Source of the DNA: Morinoia aosen
Lineage: Eukaryota; Arthropoda; Malacostraca; Amphipoda; Talitridae
Assembly (NCBI GenBank): GCA_030386875.1
Contig: CM059559.1
Span: 61,518,392-61,582,391, forward strand
Length of the DNA: 64,000 nucleotides
Direction: 5' to 3'
In this document: one piece after another, positions 31,296 through 43,253 of the stretch
How the letters are laid out: each line of letters starts with the position of its first letter
How positions within the stretch are numbered: position 1 is the first letter of the stretch
Translations under genes and position numbers: made by a program
The notes under the pieces: model-generated
What the model was told of the DNA's origin: nothing
Database searches by the model: none
What the model saw: only the letters and a program-made list of their open reading frames with translations

Positions 31296-34200
31296 GCTGC
31301 GGAGACGATTTCATTTCCGATAGAAATAACGTCAATGGTAAAAATGAAACTGAAATAACTAAGTGTGACTCTACGTCAGTAGCTCCCTGTGAACCCGAGG
31401 AGAATTCTGGTGCTGAAGATTCCCTCGTTAAAAATGTCGAGAGAGTTGATGTGTTAAACATGTCTGGAGGTTCCCTCGGTAAAAATGTTGAGATAATTGA
31501 CCCACTAATTAAGTGTCAAAATAGATATGAATCGCTGGGAGAGGTGGATTTAAGCGATTTAAACGATTTGAATGCTCATGGCACTGAATTTGAGAGCCAT
31601 GTGACGGCGAACGTTTGTAAATACGAAGAAGATGAAGAAGTTGAAGTTACAGGACAAAATGAATTATTTGTAATACGAAAAAGTCATAAGCCCATGATTG
31701 TGCTTAGAAAAGATGCAGACCTGTGGAATGCATTGATTGATTCAGGATCAGAGAAATGTCTAATCAGCTACCACAGAATTAGTGAGATAAGTAATGACGT
31801 GAAGCCAAGTTCTCTGACTATAAAAGGCGTTAACGCTAAGAGTAATGTTGAAGGCGAGGTGGAGCTTGTCCTAAAGTTAAAAAACGGTGTAAGTTTAAAG
31901 ACAAATGCTTTAATAATTAAAGATGGTATTCACAATTATGACGTCATTATTGGGCGTGATTTATTAGACAAGAACGCCGTTGTAGACTTAAAACAAAGAT
32001 GTTTAATTATCAAGGACGAGAAAATTCCCTTTGCAGAGGTAAAACGACGAAAAAAGAGAAAGACAGAGTGTCTCGAGTATTTAATAGAGAATACTGAGTG
32101 TCTCATGGCGGACACGATTACGTCCAGAGCTAAGAAAAAAGTCCTAAATAAGCTAAGAGAGAAGAGAGAAATTCTCAGGACGTGTAATGCTGCAAGAGTC
32201 GGCGAGGAAGTAAAAAGGGATGGTAAGAGAGAAAATCAGCCTGTTCGAGGCGTAGTTGCAGTTACCAATTCCCACACAGGGCCAAGGCCGTTAAGAGTTC
32301 ATACTCAACGAGTGGAGATTGCTCCCAATGTAATTTTGAAACATGTTGGACATGTTGGAAAGTGTAAAAATGGAGAATACATAATAAAGAAAGCAACTTT
32401 AAAAGAAGGCATTTGTGTCGCAGAAGCAATTGTGAAAGTAAATAATAGGAGAAAGATTCCCTTGTTGTTAATTAATAGCTCCGACAGAGCGATTGTTTTA
32501 CCAGAGAATGCAATTATAAGTACTTTAGAAAAAGTGGAGAAGGATCACGTTGAATCCGAAGTTTACTTGTCAGATGTACAAGGAGAATTAAAAGGAGGAT
32601 TGAGTACCTTTGTGCAGGCAGCGAGTGTTGTTCAGGACAGTCATTTAGATGTCGAGAAGAAAGACACTAATAGTAAATCTGTCGGGATCACAGGAGTTGT
32701 CGACAAAGGGTACGTTTCTGATTCCAAAGAAATAGCCCGTGGTCGGCGGAAATTAAATAATGATGATATCAAGTGTAACGATGACGAAATGAAGCCTGAA
32801 TTGCTGAGTTTGTTGAATGAATTCAGAGACGTTATTACTATAGACAATGAATCGATCTCCGCTGCTGCGATTAAACCATACAAAATACGTTTGAAACCTA
32901 ACGTGGATGTCGTAAATGTCCCTCCCTATCGTATTGCCCACCGTTACATGGAAGACTTAAAAGTCGTTAACGAAAAAATGTTAGACGACGGAATTATTAG
33001 ACCATCGATTTCAGCTTATAATTCACCGATAATTGTAGTTCATAAGAAAGATGGAACTATACGTCCGGTAGTTGACTTTCGCAAAGTAAATGAGGTAATT
33101 TATGAAGAATCATTCCCTCTACCGAGAATGGACGAGATTCTCTATAGTTTAAATGGTCAAAAATACTTTTCGAAATTAGATCTTAGGTCAGGATATCATA
33201 ATATTACACTGACCGATGAGAGTAAGGAAATAACGGCGTTTGCAGTTGGTAGCAGAAAATACGAGTTCAATCGTTTACCTTTTGGTTTAAAAACCTCACC
33301 TGCATATTTCCAGTCAGTAATGACGCAATTGCTATCTCCTGTTCTAGGAAAACTATCTTTCGTCTTCATGGACGACGTGCTCATATTTTCTAAGGAAAAG
33401 GCGCAGCATCTTGCCGATATAAAAGTTGTACTTGAACTATTAAGAAACGCTAGATTGTCAATAAAAACGGAAAAGTGTCAATTTTTCAGGGACGAGATTG
33501 AATATCTCGGACATTCCATTAGCGGAATGGGAACCAGAAGCACCGGTACTGACAAAGTGAAGAATTTAGAAATTCCTAAGAATGTGAAACAGTTACAGTC
33601 ATTTCTAGGACTGGTAAATTTCTTTCGTAGGTACATAAAAAATTTTGCGAGTATCGCAAGCCCGCTCTATAATCTTCTGAAGAAAAATGTTGAATTCAAT
33701 TGGTCTAGAGATTGTCAAAACGCTTTTGAAAAATTAAAGGATGAACTGTGTGACAATACAATCTTGAGTCACCCAAACTTCGATCAAAATTTTCATCTGT
33801 TTTGTGATGCATCAAACGTCGGCATAGGAGCTGTTTTACTCCAGTCATCTACTGATAAAGTTCGAAACATGAGACCTGTCGCATTTTATTCTAAAACGTT
33901 GAATTCCACCCAACGAAGATACTCAACAACTAAAAAGGAGATGTTTGCTATAGTTGAAGCGTTGAAGTACTTTAAATATCTTGTTTTAGGCTATGATCTG
34001 GTCATTTACACCGATCATAAGCCTTTAGTTCCTTTGTTTTCAAGAAAATTGCCTGAAGACAACACGCTCGCTAGATGGAGTATTTATGTGCAAGCTTTTG
34101 ATGCCAAACTAAAGTATTTTTCTGGGAAAGCGAATAGTGCCGCCGATGCATTAAGTAGATTAAATCATGACAAAAATCCTTTAACAGAAAGAGAACTATT

Positions 34201-34486
34201 AGAGTGTTCTGAATTAAACCCGGATGTAGAGACTTTTCCCGTTGTAACCAGGCTGCAAGCCGCTGCTGCGGGTAACAAATGTAACAAGCCGGTGACTGAG
34301 GAAGAGTTCGAGGAGACAATGCCAGGAAGTAAGGACGGAAGAAACAACAACAGTACTGCTGAACAACAGACAGACCCCAGACGTGAACATAGTGACTTTA
34401 ATAGCAGACAGAAAACGTGCTTATGCAGACTGGATAAGTTAACAAGACTACAGACCATTCAAGTATTAACGACAACTGGTCGTTAG
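31289..34486 (+). pseudogene. pol: Gypsy pol of unit C: protease, RT, RNase H; truncated
   Basis: Open in the -1 frame from the slippery site for about 1,060 codons. In order: a linker of about 150 residues, protease with LIDSGSEKCLIS (about 31735), a long spacer, RT (NSPIIVVHKKDGTIRPVVDF; PFGLKTSPAYFQ; catalytic FMDD at about 33366), thumb, then RNase H with FCDAS (about 33800), KKEM and YTDHKPL (about 34008). A one-base deletion relative to B at about 34437 shifts the frame and ends it at 34486; the element itself breaks off at 34559 before integrase. The protease-RT-RNase H part has no stops and could still give a product. Confidence 0.9.
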
Positions 34487-34559
34487 ACGAATTTAAACGT
34501 GAACAAGATAGTGATCCCTTTTGTTCTGAAATAAAGGATGCCCTAGAGAATGCAACAAA

Positions 34560-36360
34560 TATCTCAATGCTATTTTCGATAGACTGAGGAAATGGACATG
34601 AATTCTAATACTCTCTGTAGAAAAATGTTTGTTTTCAAATAGAGCTGATACAAAAAACCAGCTTTGGCTTTTAAAATATTTCAGCATAAAGATCCTTATT
34701 TGGTTAACGCACATGGGTATCATAACAGCCCATGTCAATGTTTATAAAAAAGATTGAGAGAAGAACATGATATTGTAATCGTGTGGTTGAGTTATTTTGA
34801 TTTTAGCACGGATTAAAGACCTCTAAGTTGAGAATTATCCTATAACTAATGATGTGACTAATATGTTGACTCAGTTATGCTGGAAATAAACTGTTCTTTT
34901 TCTTCACTTTTTCAGCAAGCATTATTTACGTATGAATATTTGAATCGGATACATTTGTAGATGTCATATCAAAGCGTTATACCATGTTCGTTAACCGTGG
35001 ATCGCAACTCAAGGCTCGGAAAAGTTCCCTGGTCCCTAGAGCGCCACATTTCTATGTTTGTGATTTTATCTTGTTGGGCCATTTCAAGAGTTAAGTGTGC
35101 ACGACTCGATCAAGAACTCTGGATGAGTTGAAATGGAGAATTCAGGATGATATTCAGAGCATCCGAGTTGAGGTGTTGGAGCGGCCAATGAGGAATCTCA
35201 ACGGCAGACTTCAGGAATGCATTCTCACAGGAGGATGCCGTCTACGGGACGTAATTAAAAATACATGAAAATTCCATCACTGTTTCTCAAATGGCATGTT
35301 TACAGGTTTCAGTTACTAAGAATGAAATACTTTTGTTCCATCATTCTTGGTTTTTATTGGATGTTAAAAATTCCCGTTTGTTGTGTCAGCCTGTATTTGC
35401 GTATTTTAAAGCCGGATTTACATTCAGAATGCAAACTACAAAAGTTATTCAATTTTCGATATCATTGTTTCTGTGTAACAATAGCAGATAATCTTTTCAC
35501 CACATCTGGGATATTTATTGACACATTTGTTTAAAAATATAATCCCTGTACGTAATACTGCCTCTTCACCTCTAAGAGCTAAACACAAGAAATTAATATC
35601 CTATTGAAATCTAGTCTCTTCATAGTCTATTCATTAGCGAGTAATTTATGAACTTCATGCATGCCTTTTTGTTAAAATTAATTGACCTTCATTCTTCACG
35701 TAGATCCAATGAATTTGATATTAAGTAGCACTAGCGGCATAATTGAATGATTTCTGTCTAATTCTGCCTTTTTTGAACTGTAGATAATTCCTTGTTTGTT
35801 TCATTTTTATGTCTCGTCCACCCTTGCTAGACACGTCCGTTAAACTTATATCAGAAGGGAGTGTAAATTAGCAGTCTAAAAGAAGCAATACAAGCGACTC
35901 GCTTTACAAACGTAAAGTTTTACTGTTTACTCACGTTGAAGTAGTCATTGTAAAATCCGGTTTGAAAATAAGAATGCCTGAACTATATTTTATGTTTTGC
36001 TAATAAATTTTGTCTAGTAACTCTGTACGGTATAATTTTGTGCGGTAGAGTATTTGTATAATTTTGTATAGAATATAATTTTATATTTTTATATTAATAG
36101 CAGTAAGCAACCTAATACCACCACCTCATTCGTTGCGTTTTCCAGTTCCAGCAGATCTGTGTCGAACCAAAAAACGTTTATTTCCTGGAGAAGTTGATGT
36201 ACGAAATGCATTAAAACAAACTGAAATTTAAATATTTCTTAACCATTAGAAGAAGACAATAGCCGTATTAGTGGTTAAATACAGGTATGTAATTGAGATC
36301 AAGAAAATAAGAATTTATTCTCTTGGATATTTTACTCTATGCGCAAGAATTTTATAAATA
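34560..36360 (+). other. Right flank of the gypsy block
   Basis: Apart from the mariner-like fragment at 35037-35268, no gene or repeat recognised; AT-rich. Confidence 0.35.
35037..35268 (+). pseudogene. mariner/IS630-like transposase C-terminal fragment
   Basis: The translation CDFILLGHFKS, then TRSRTLDELKWRIQDDI, then RVEVLERPMRNLNGRLQECI matches the end of insect mariner/IS630-type transposases (the FLWGYLK segment, the TLDELK helix, and the RRLQECI end). One stop interrupts it after HFKS. Everything upstream, including the catalytic residues, is missing, and no inverted repeats were found. Confidence 0.55.
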
Positions 36361-36560
36361 ATGTCTATACCATTGAAGAATGCAAAGCAGTTCGCAAACT
36401 CTTGTGAGCAACAGACGTTCAACGACTCAGTAATGAATGATGGTATCTTCGAAGTTATTGACGGGGCTGACAGCGTCTTGCGGAAGCAAGTGGTAACCAA
36501 CCACGTGGTTCACTCGGGACTGTTCAGCTCTCAGGGAGTGACTGTGGAAGAAAGAACATC
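36361..36560 (+). CDS. Candidate host exon, function unknown
   Basis: An open frame from about 36361 that ends at a perfect donor, ACATC|GTAAGT, whose TAA is what closes the ORF. Third codon positions toward the 3' end are clearly GC-richer than the AT-rich surroundings (GGACTGTTCAGCTCTCAGG and similar). The translation includes NDGIFEVIDGADSVLRK and VVHSGLFSSQGVTVEER. It could begin at ATG 36361 or, as an internal exon, after TTGAAG at 36378 or AAAGCAG at 36390. I do not recognise the protein. The partner exons were not found, so the intron beginning at 36561 is long or leaves the window. Confidence 0.45.
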
Positions 36561-39211
36561 GTAAGTGTGATTATTATTCCTTACACAGCAGATTTTTACA
36601 ATTCATTCAAGTCTAATTTCCATAATTTATTAAAACACAGTTCATGTTCATTAAAAAATCCCCTGAACGTAGTTTAATAAAATAATCTTCATGAATTCGA
36701 GTTTAATTGTTAATGGAAAATTTAAGTCTCACATATTCATTACTGGAGAATAATTTTGAAAGTAGCGTTGAATATTCGAAATATCAACTCCAAGCTGAAT
36801 AAAATTTTCAAGTGTAATTTATTCTGTTCTTTTGAAGATACTCATCTATGCATAGGCAAATCCTGTGATGCCCAAAAATGTCGTCTCTTTTGGTTCACTA
36901 AATTCGTACAAAAAATCGACTTGTCTAATGCTTTCTTTTTCTAAAATACTAAATGGCGGGCAATAGTGAGTCCAGCAAAGTATAAAAAAGATTATGTACG
37001 AGAAATTTAAAGCTAATGCAGAGTTTTAAACATTATACAATATGCTTACGATATATTCGTTATTATGTTACGTTTTTGGCGGTTTTATTCGAAACATACC
37101 TTAACGTAAAGATCATACAACGGCTATCATTGTGCTGATTTTTGGATAAAACTATACAACTGTATCTCGCTCTGTATCTGCGAAGCGCCTTCTTTCTAGT
37201 GTTTGAACGAACGAACCTATCTTTGTGAGTGAAGTTTTGTGGCAGTAAATGTGTGTGTTGTTTCTCTTCTAATTCTACTCGTATTTGGGTGCCTGAGCGT
37301 GATTGGTGTCTGACTCCAAAAGTTCCGAGCAGTTCAGGTACAGGCCACTTGTGTTGTTTTTTTCTGCCTTATTCTATTCTATTAATTTCGATTTTCCTAT
37401 GAATATACCTTTGTAACGCTCGACAACATCGACTACTATTCAGATGGCCAAGTAACTTTTGAAAATAGTTTAGAGAGTATAAACTTTATTCCACAGTAAC
37501 ATTTTCATAAAATCATAAAAAATTAGAAATAATCGCACTGAATCTTTATGCACTTTAGATTTAGTTGATTTCTCTGCCTAATGTCAAGAGTAGCACTTGA
37601 AGGCCTGTTGTAAGAGCATGAACGCTATGAAAATCTGTTTAATATTCAAGAATGACCGTCAATTTTCATTATGTTAGAAAATGTTTGGTTCGCAAAAATC
37701 ATTCACAGGTTTGCTTCGAAATTCATTAGATATCGCTCCACGCAATATACTACAAAATTAAATGCACTCGAATACATTGCATAGCTTGATTCACTTACGA
37801 TAAGTTTTTCGACATTAAACAGCACAGGGGTGGAGATAACAACAATCACAAAACAACGCCTTCCGAATTAACTCAACGTGTCCCTTATTCTATTTTTACT
37901 TTACGACGTTAACCGTGTTTTATTTTTATTTCACGACGTGATACGTCATTCAAAATACACACAATAACTACTCACAATCACACTAAAAAAATACATAGTG
38001 GTGCAAAGGAAAGAAGCCTGTTCATTTAAAAAAAGCTGATAAATGAAATGTATTACGAGACATTAGCTTTTAAAAACTAAAGGTCCTTAATTGAGAGACA
38101 AACTATATGAGGTGGAGAATGGCTCTGTCAGAGGGTAATTACGTATGTCATTGGGGGAAACAATAAAAATATATTCTCTAAGATAGTTCATCCGAAGCAA
38201 GATGGCTAAAAGCCAATAAAAACCTCAAATACTATTTGAGAATGCCTCGGAGGATCTTCGCTATTAGTTAAAACTAAGAAGAAATAACATGTAACACTCT
38301 ACTGAAATACCGTCTTAAATGATTTACAAGTAACGACAAAAGGTTGGCCAACAGAATTGTTTCAAAAAACATCGCCCAACACGCTCATTTAAAACATACA
38401 AACAAGCATATATGCAAAAATGAATTTAAGAGCTTGTTCATCATAGAATGAGAGAGATGTTTTGTTTATGAATCCTTAGCTCAGATTATGCTCATTTTCA
38501 TATATCTACTTACATTTCGCGATAGATCTCTTTTGATACAGTGAACCAGTGTATTAATTTCATATACTAAAACATCTAGTCTTTTCTGATAGAAAGTTTA
38601 GTGCAAACTGGTCGAAGGGCATTTATCGAATGTGATCGTCATGGCTCAATTTTTAACTCTTTGCAAAAAATGAAACACTTCATCCTCCTCCCATCGAATT
38701 GATGACTGTATTGCTCAGTGTAGTCGAAAGAAAAAAATTAAGAAAAAAGAAAAAATCAGAGGTAGAAAACTCGAAAATGAGCAAGTTTCTAATTTTTTGA
38801 CGCAATTTTCAGAAAAATCAAGTTACAGTCTAGGAGCAACAAAAAACATTTTAGGTTTTTCATTCTCTTGGTGTTCCCTATAATGGCTTACAGAAATGGG
38901 TACATGAGATGAAATAAAAACAGGGTGATTGATTGATACCGTTTAAGAGGAACAAGTAGCTACAAATTTTTACACATCGATTACAAATGGACCTAATTAG
39001 GGTTTCATAATCAAGTGCGCATTACAGGCTACGTGTGAGGTCTTTGATGTCGGGTAGTAAGAAATGAACAAAATTATCTGGAATAAGTATAGGTATTTCA
39101 CCTTCCCAGAGTTTGAAATGCTGGCGTCACAGAGTAGCAGTGAACAGATTTAAGGCAAACTGTTGATCGTTCAGTTTGCATCTACAACGAAACGAAGCAG
39201 TACGTTATTAT
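36561..39211. other. Unassigned, AT-rich
   Basis: No motif-bearing frame or clear repeat. It may be intronic to the exon at 36.4 kb. The part near 39100-39211 is the 3' UTR of the LINE copy that follows on the minus strand. Confidence 0.35.
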
Positions 39212-41345
39212 TTATGACAAAGATGCGAAATAGCGTGACACGTTTGCCTTGAATTCTATTACAGCTGAAAGTTTTTCATGCTGGGGCAGCTTATTCCTCA
39301 AAAAAACTCCAGAAACTGAGAGCTTTTTGTCCCGGGTCAGATGAACGGTAACTAACAGATTTTGTTTTTTTTGTACGGAATGTTGGGTGGAAGAAATTTT
39401 ACGTCTTCATTATTCAGGAGGTAAAGATCCGAGAACACTAGTTGGGCTCTATGATTGTGAAATTTTTCTGGAATTGTGGTCCAGCCAAGGTTTTTTGAAA
39501 GAAGGGTTGCATGATCGCGTTTCCTGAAATTACTTTGCACACTACTTTGGCTGCGAAGTTCATACATTTTTAAAATCCTTTTTGAACCCACTGAGGTAGG
39601 TATCACCAGAATAGAAAAGAACAAACTGAGGTAGGTATACCCAGAATAGACTGCCATATTCCAAACGAGATAATATTTTACTAAAGACAATCACCAATAA
39701 TCTAGATTTTTCTTCAAGTGCGTTCTTAATGCGATGAAAAAACAATTAGAAGATTCCGATAATTTGGTTGCATATTGTTTTTTCGTGTGGTTTGAAAGTG
39801 ATTTTTTTGTCAAACCAAACACAAAGGATTTTTACTATGTCGACTGGTTCCTGGCTAGATTTTATTGTCGCCAAACGTCAGCATATATTTTGGAAATCTT
39901 CTCATCGCATTTTTTCAGCCAAAAATAATGCATTGTGATTTACTTGCGTTAAATTTAAGTTTATTTTGGTTAAACCACGATTTCAGGTTCTGAAGAAGGC
40001 TTCCAGTGCTCACTTGTGTTACTTTCAAATCAGCTATCGAACTTGTAATGGCAATTTTGACTACATCAGCATGCCATGATATTTTTGTATTTGCTGGCAT
40101 GGGTGGAGTGGGCCAAGTTTGAACTTTGAAGAGCGGGTCAAGTATCTCTGTGCTGAGTGCAGCTTCTGGATTGTTGATAATTGCTAAGTCTAGAAGAGTT
40201 TTGGAAGTGTTAGTAATGTGCGTTGGTTCTTGAACCATTTGCAACAAATTAAGACTGTACAGTATTTGGCTTCGCTGATTGTTTTTATTTATCAGATCTA
40301 CGTTGAAATCCACGAAAATATAAAAAGACTCGTTGACTGCTGAGACTTTTTAAGCGTCTTTTCAATGAACTTAAATGATGAACATAGAACTGCAGATGGG
40401 TGTCTGTAAATAAAGACTGCAGATAATGAAATACTTGTGTTTGTTTACTTGAATACTGAACCACTTCATTTCAATGTTTTCACACTTTTCCCTTAATGGA
40501 AATAAGGATGTTCAGTTGATGTCTTTAATAAATATACATGAACCGCTAATTCTTTTATTCTTAACTCTGTCATAGCGATACCTTGTGTACCCGGTAACCA
40601 TGTTTTAAACACGCATAAAGTGTGGATGTGGCTGGTAATCAACAATACCCTTATATCATCAATTTTTCATTGAGAGTACAAGTATTTACATGTTTTATTT
40701 TGATATTGTTTATCTTTATAGACTGATGTTTATTTGGGGTAGTGTATTCGCAAGGTCTAGTGGAGCATTTCGTATTAACCTTTTGTTCAATATTACTCAG
40801 TTCACTGGCTGTGTTTTTGGTTATAGGTGAAAATTCATTACAATCAATGTTATTTGGTCACAAAGATGAGGTGAGAGCGTCATGATTTTCATTGTGCATT
40901 TTTACGAAGGCACTGAAGTGGTCATTTTTTCGATGAATTCTCACCTGAGGACAATTTATTAAGCCATTTGATGAAGAGGAAATAGTTGTTTTCCAGATAA
41001 TTATTTCTTTTTCATCAAATAAATGTATTTGTATTCTTTTAACATTTGAAATTATTTGGGGGACGAGGCCCTCAATAGCGTGATTAATTTTTTTTCTTCG
41101 ATACATTTATTTATTAGTCATTCGAGGTTGCCACTGTTCTTGTGAACGAATTTTTCATATTGGTATTTGTTTTTAGTGCTTTCTGTCCAATTTTTTTAAT
41201 ATAGATGGCTCCGTTGCTAGATTTGTTGAGATGCAAGCTATGTTGTCACCGAGTGGAGACTGTCCGTCAGTCAGCTAAAGTGAGGGTAGGCTTTATTTTG
41301 AATAATCGTTTCAAGTCATCCAGTTAGTTGGTAACGCTTGTGCAA
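39212..41345 (-). pseudogene. Decayed second copy of the OTU-LINE, internally deleted
   Basis: Minus-strand relative of 5906-9406. OTU part: 41345 to about 40850, with the Cys region mutated but RIHRKNDHFSAF (His block) kept. A TGA at 40859-40861 stands exactly where the ORF1 stop is in the intact copy, and the linker after it stays in frame without Met into the endonuclease start. Endonuclease fragments follow, including FNVDLINKNN (40310). An internal deletion of about 1.4 kb joins LSTEIL (endonuclease) to PPMPANTKIS (RT palm), and the YADD box reads HADV. The thumb/C-terminal part lies at 39745-39212 with frameshifts and a small local duplication (about 39590-39660). Confidence 0.85.
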
Positions 41346-41414
41346 ATTCGGTTCGATGCTGATTTTTCGGTATGAGTTTGGTTGTAGGTAGGAGGCCTTG
41401 CAGAGGCTAAAAAA

Positions 41415-41700
41415 CGAGCGAATCGAAGATAGGAAGGAGGAAGGCACCATTTAGTATAAAGATAAGGGAATGCGAAATCTATGCAGAAGGGCATAGAAAC
41501 AGTAAGTTGAGAAAAAAGTTTATGAAACAATATAAAAGGTAAGAATAAAGTAGTAGCAGCTGAAAACAGTACAACAGTGAACCGAAGAAAGCTGGTCCGT
41601 AACATATAAAAAAACATTTTATTTCAACAAAAAAGGCCTACCTAACTCTCAGCTCGGGCCCTCCCACATTTTCGCCCTCGGAGTGCTAATTCTCATAGAT
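41415..41700 (+). repeat. Dispersed repeat R1, copy 1
   Basis: Family of about 330 bases recognised by shared blocks: GGAAGGCACCATTTAGTAT, AATCTATGCAGAAGGGCATAG, AACAGTGAACCGAA, and a 3' end GATACAATAGTTGTATCCCCC. No coding capacity. This copy abuts the Tc1 relic. Confidence 0.75.
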
Positions 41701-42444
41701 ATAATAGTTGTATGCCGTATCTCCCGGAGGGGGAGCTGATTTTCAAAAATGCCAAATTGTTGGTGCTCGTATTGCAGGATCTAGTGTAATAGAAACTGCC
41801 AGAATGCTTCGCGTTTCAAGAGTAACTGTCTCAAAAGTAATGACTGCCTTTGAAACAGAAGGAAAAACGTCCCCAGCAAAGCACAGGTGTGGCCGTAAGT
41901 CGAAAGTTTCTGAAAGGCCGTCGGACTCTAAATCGAATTGTTAGAAAGAGTCAGAACACCACGGCTCTTAAAAACACTGCAGACCTCGATGAACACCTAC
42001 AAAACCCAGTTTCCACATAAACTGTTCGACGGGAGCTGCGCAAATCTGGATTCCGCGGACGAGCTGCAATTAGAAAACCTCTGCTCTCAAAGACAAATGT
42101 CTCAAAGCGTTTCGACTGGTGTAGAAACCACCAGAATTGGTCCATCGAGCAGTGGAAAAAATGTGATTTTCTATGACAAATCATCGCTCACCTTATTTCC
42201 GACATAGTGTACGTTTGGAGACAGCCTTTAATCCAGACTGCCTTCTCCTTATCGTAAAACATAGGGGGGGTTTTGTGATGATCTGGGATGTTATCTCTTC
42301 GAAATCCGGCGGGCCAATGATTTCCCTTTAATGAAGAATTAACAGCCGAGACCATTAAGAAGTTTTGAGCGACCAAGTTCGTCCTATGGTTCATCACTGT
42401 TTCCGGAGTGGAACATCATATTTCAAGATGATAATGCCCTAATG

Positions 42445-42636
42445 CAGTGGTTCTTAACCCCTGGGTTGCGACCCAGAGTTGGGTCGCAAAGCCATTTCAT
42501 TGGGTCGCTAAGGATTTGTGTAACCTATTTGTGTTAACCTATTTTTGGTAAAATTTTTATGGTTATGGAGGCTTGGGTCGCGGCTGTTATTTTGGACAGA
42601 TTTTGGGTCACTGCCGAAAAATGTTAAGAACCACTG
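42445..42636. mobile_element. hAT-type MITE, 192 bases
   Basis: Terminal inverted repeats CAGTGGTTCTTAAC at both ends and an eight-base target duplication CCCTAATG (42437-42444) / CCCTAATA (42637-42644). The interior has GGGTTGCGACCC-type inverted motifs. Removing it restores the continuity of the Tc1 DNALIHTAR block, which confirms the borders. Confidence 0.85.
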
Positions 42637-42759
42637 CCCTAATACATACAGCTAGAATTGTTAAAGAATAGTTCGAGGAACATTTTCATCTGGCCACCAC
42701 AATCACCAGACCTCAACTTTATTGAGAGCTTATGGTCGGTTTTAAAGGTTTAAGTAACA

Positions 42760-43253
42760 CACTGAGAAAAATTTTGTTGCAAAAGCGGCACACTTTAGTG
42801 TGTTAAGTTGTCGCAAAACCGGCACACAAAAGTGTGTCAACAATATACATGATTAGCCTATGTATTTTGACACACTTTAGTGTGTAATATGCTTATACGA
42901 CACACTTCAGAGTGTCAAACGTGACACACTTAACGTGAGTCAATTTTATTTCTCATAAATATTTTACGTTCTCTGACTAGCAACTAACTACACTGATATA
43001 CAGACAATGTCCAGGAATCAGAAGAAAAATTAGCGAAGTTATGAAGATTTTTTGGGGAGAATTTTACTCCAATCACAAAATTTAAACACAGTTCGGTTTT
43101 CTACAAAAAATATTGAGCCATTTGAAACGTGAATAAGTGTTTCAAGTCTCTCAACCGCTTTAATATGTGGTCAAAGGAAATTATTCAATGTGTATCAAAC
43201 TATTTCTGAATAACCGTTTGTCACACCCAGGTGTGTCAAAATTTCTCTCAGTG
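42760..43253. mobile_element. CACTG-ended MITE with internal palindromes, 494 bases
   Basis: Ends CACTGAGAAAAATTTTG and (complement) CACTGAGAGAAATTTTG, flanked by CA on both sides (42758-42759, 43254-43255). The ends and two-base duplication suggest the CACTA/CMC superfamily, though this is not certain. Inside are six near-palindromes of the type CACACTTTAGTGTG (about 42789, 42823, 42870, 42900, 42923, 43220). The Tc1 relic continues in frame on the right (FPPPSSLKKLE). Confidence 0.75.

Larger units (their letters stand above)
28561..34559 (+). mobile_element. Gypsy unit C, 3'-truncated
   Basis: Starts with the shared LTR, then leader (28893-29826), gag, and pol through RNase H. Similarity to unit B stops at about 34559, just after AGAGAATGCAACAAA in the RNase H-integrase linker, where unrelated sequence begins. 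It has no integrase and no 3' LTR. With unit A it forms a long inverted repeat. Confidence 0.85.
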
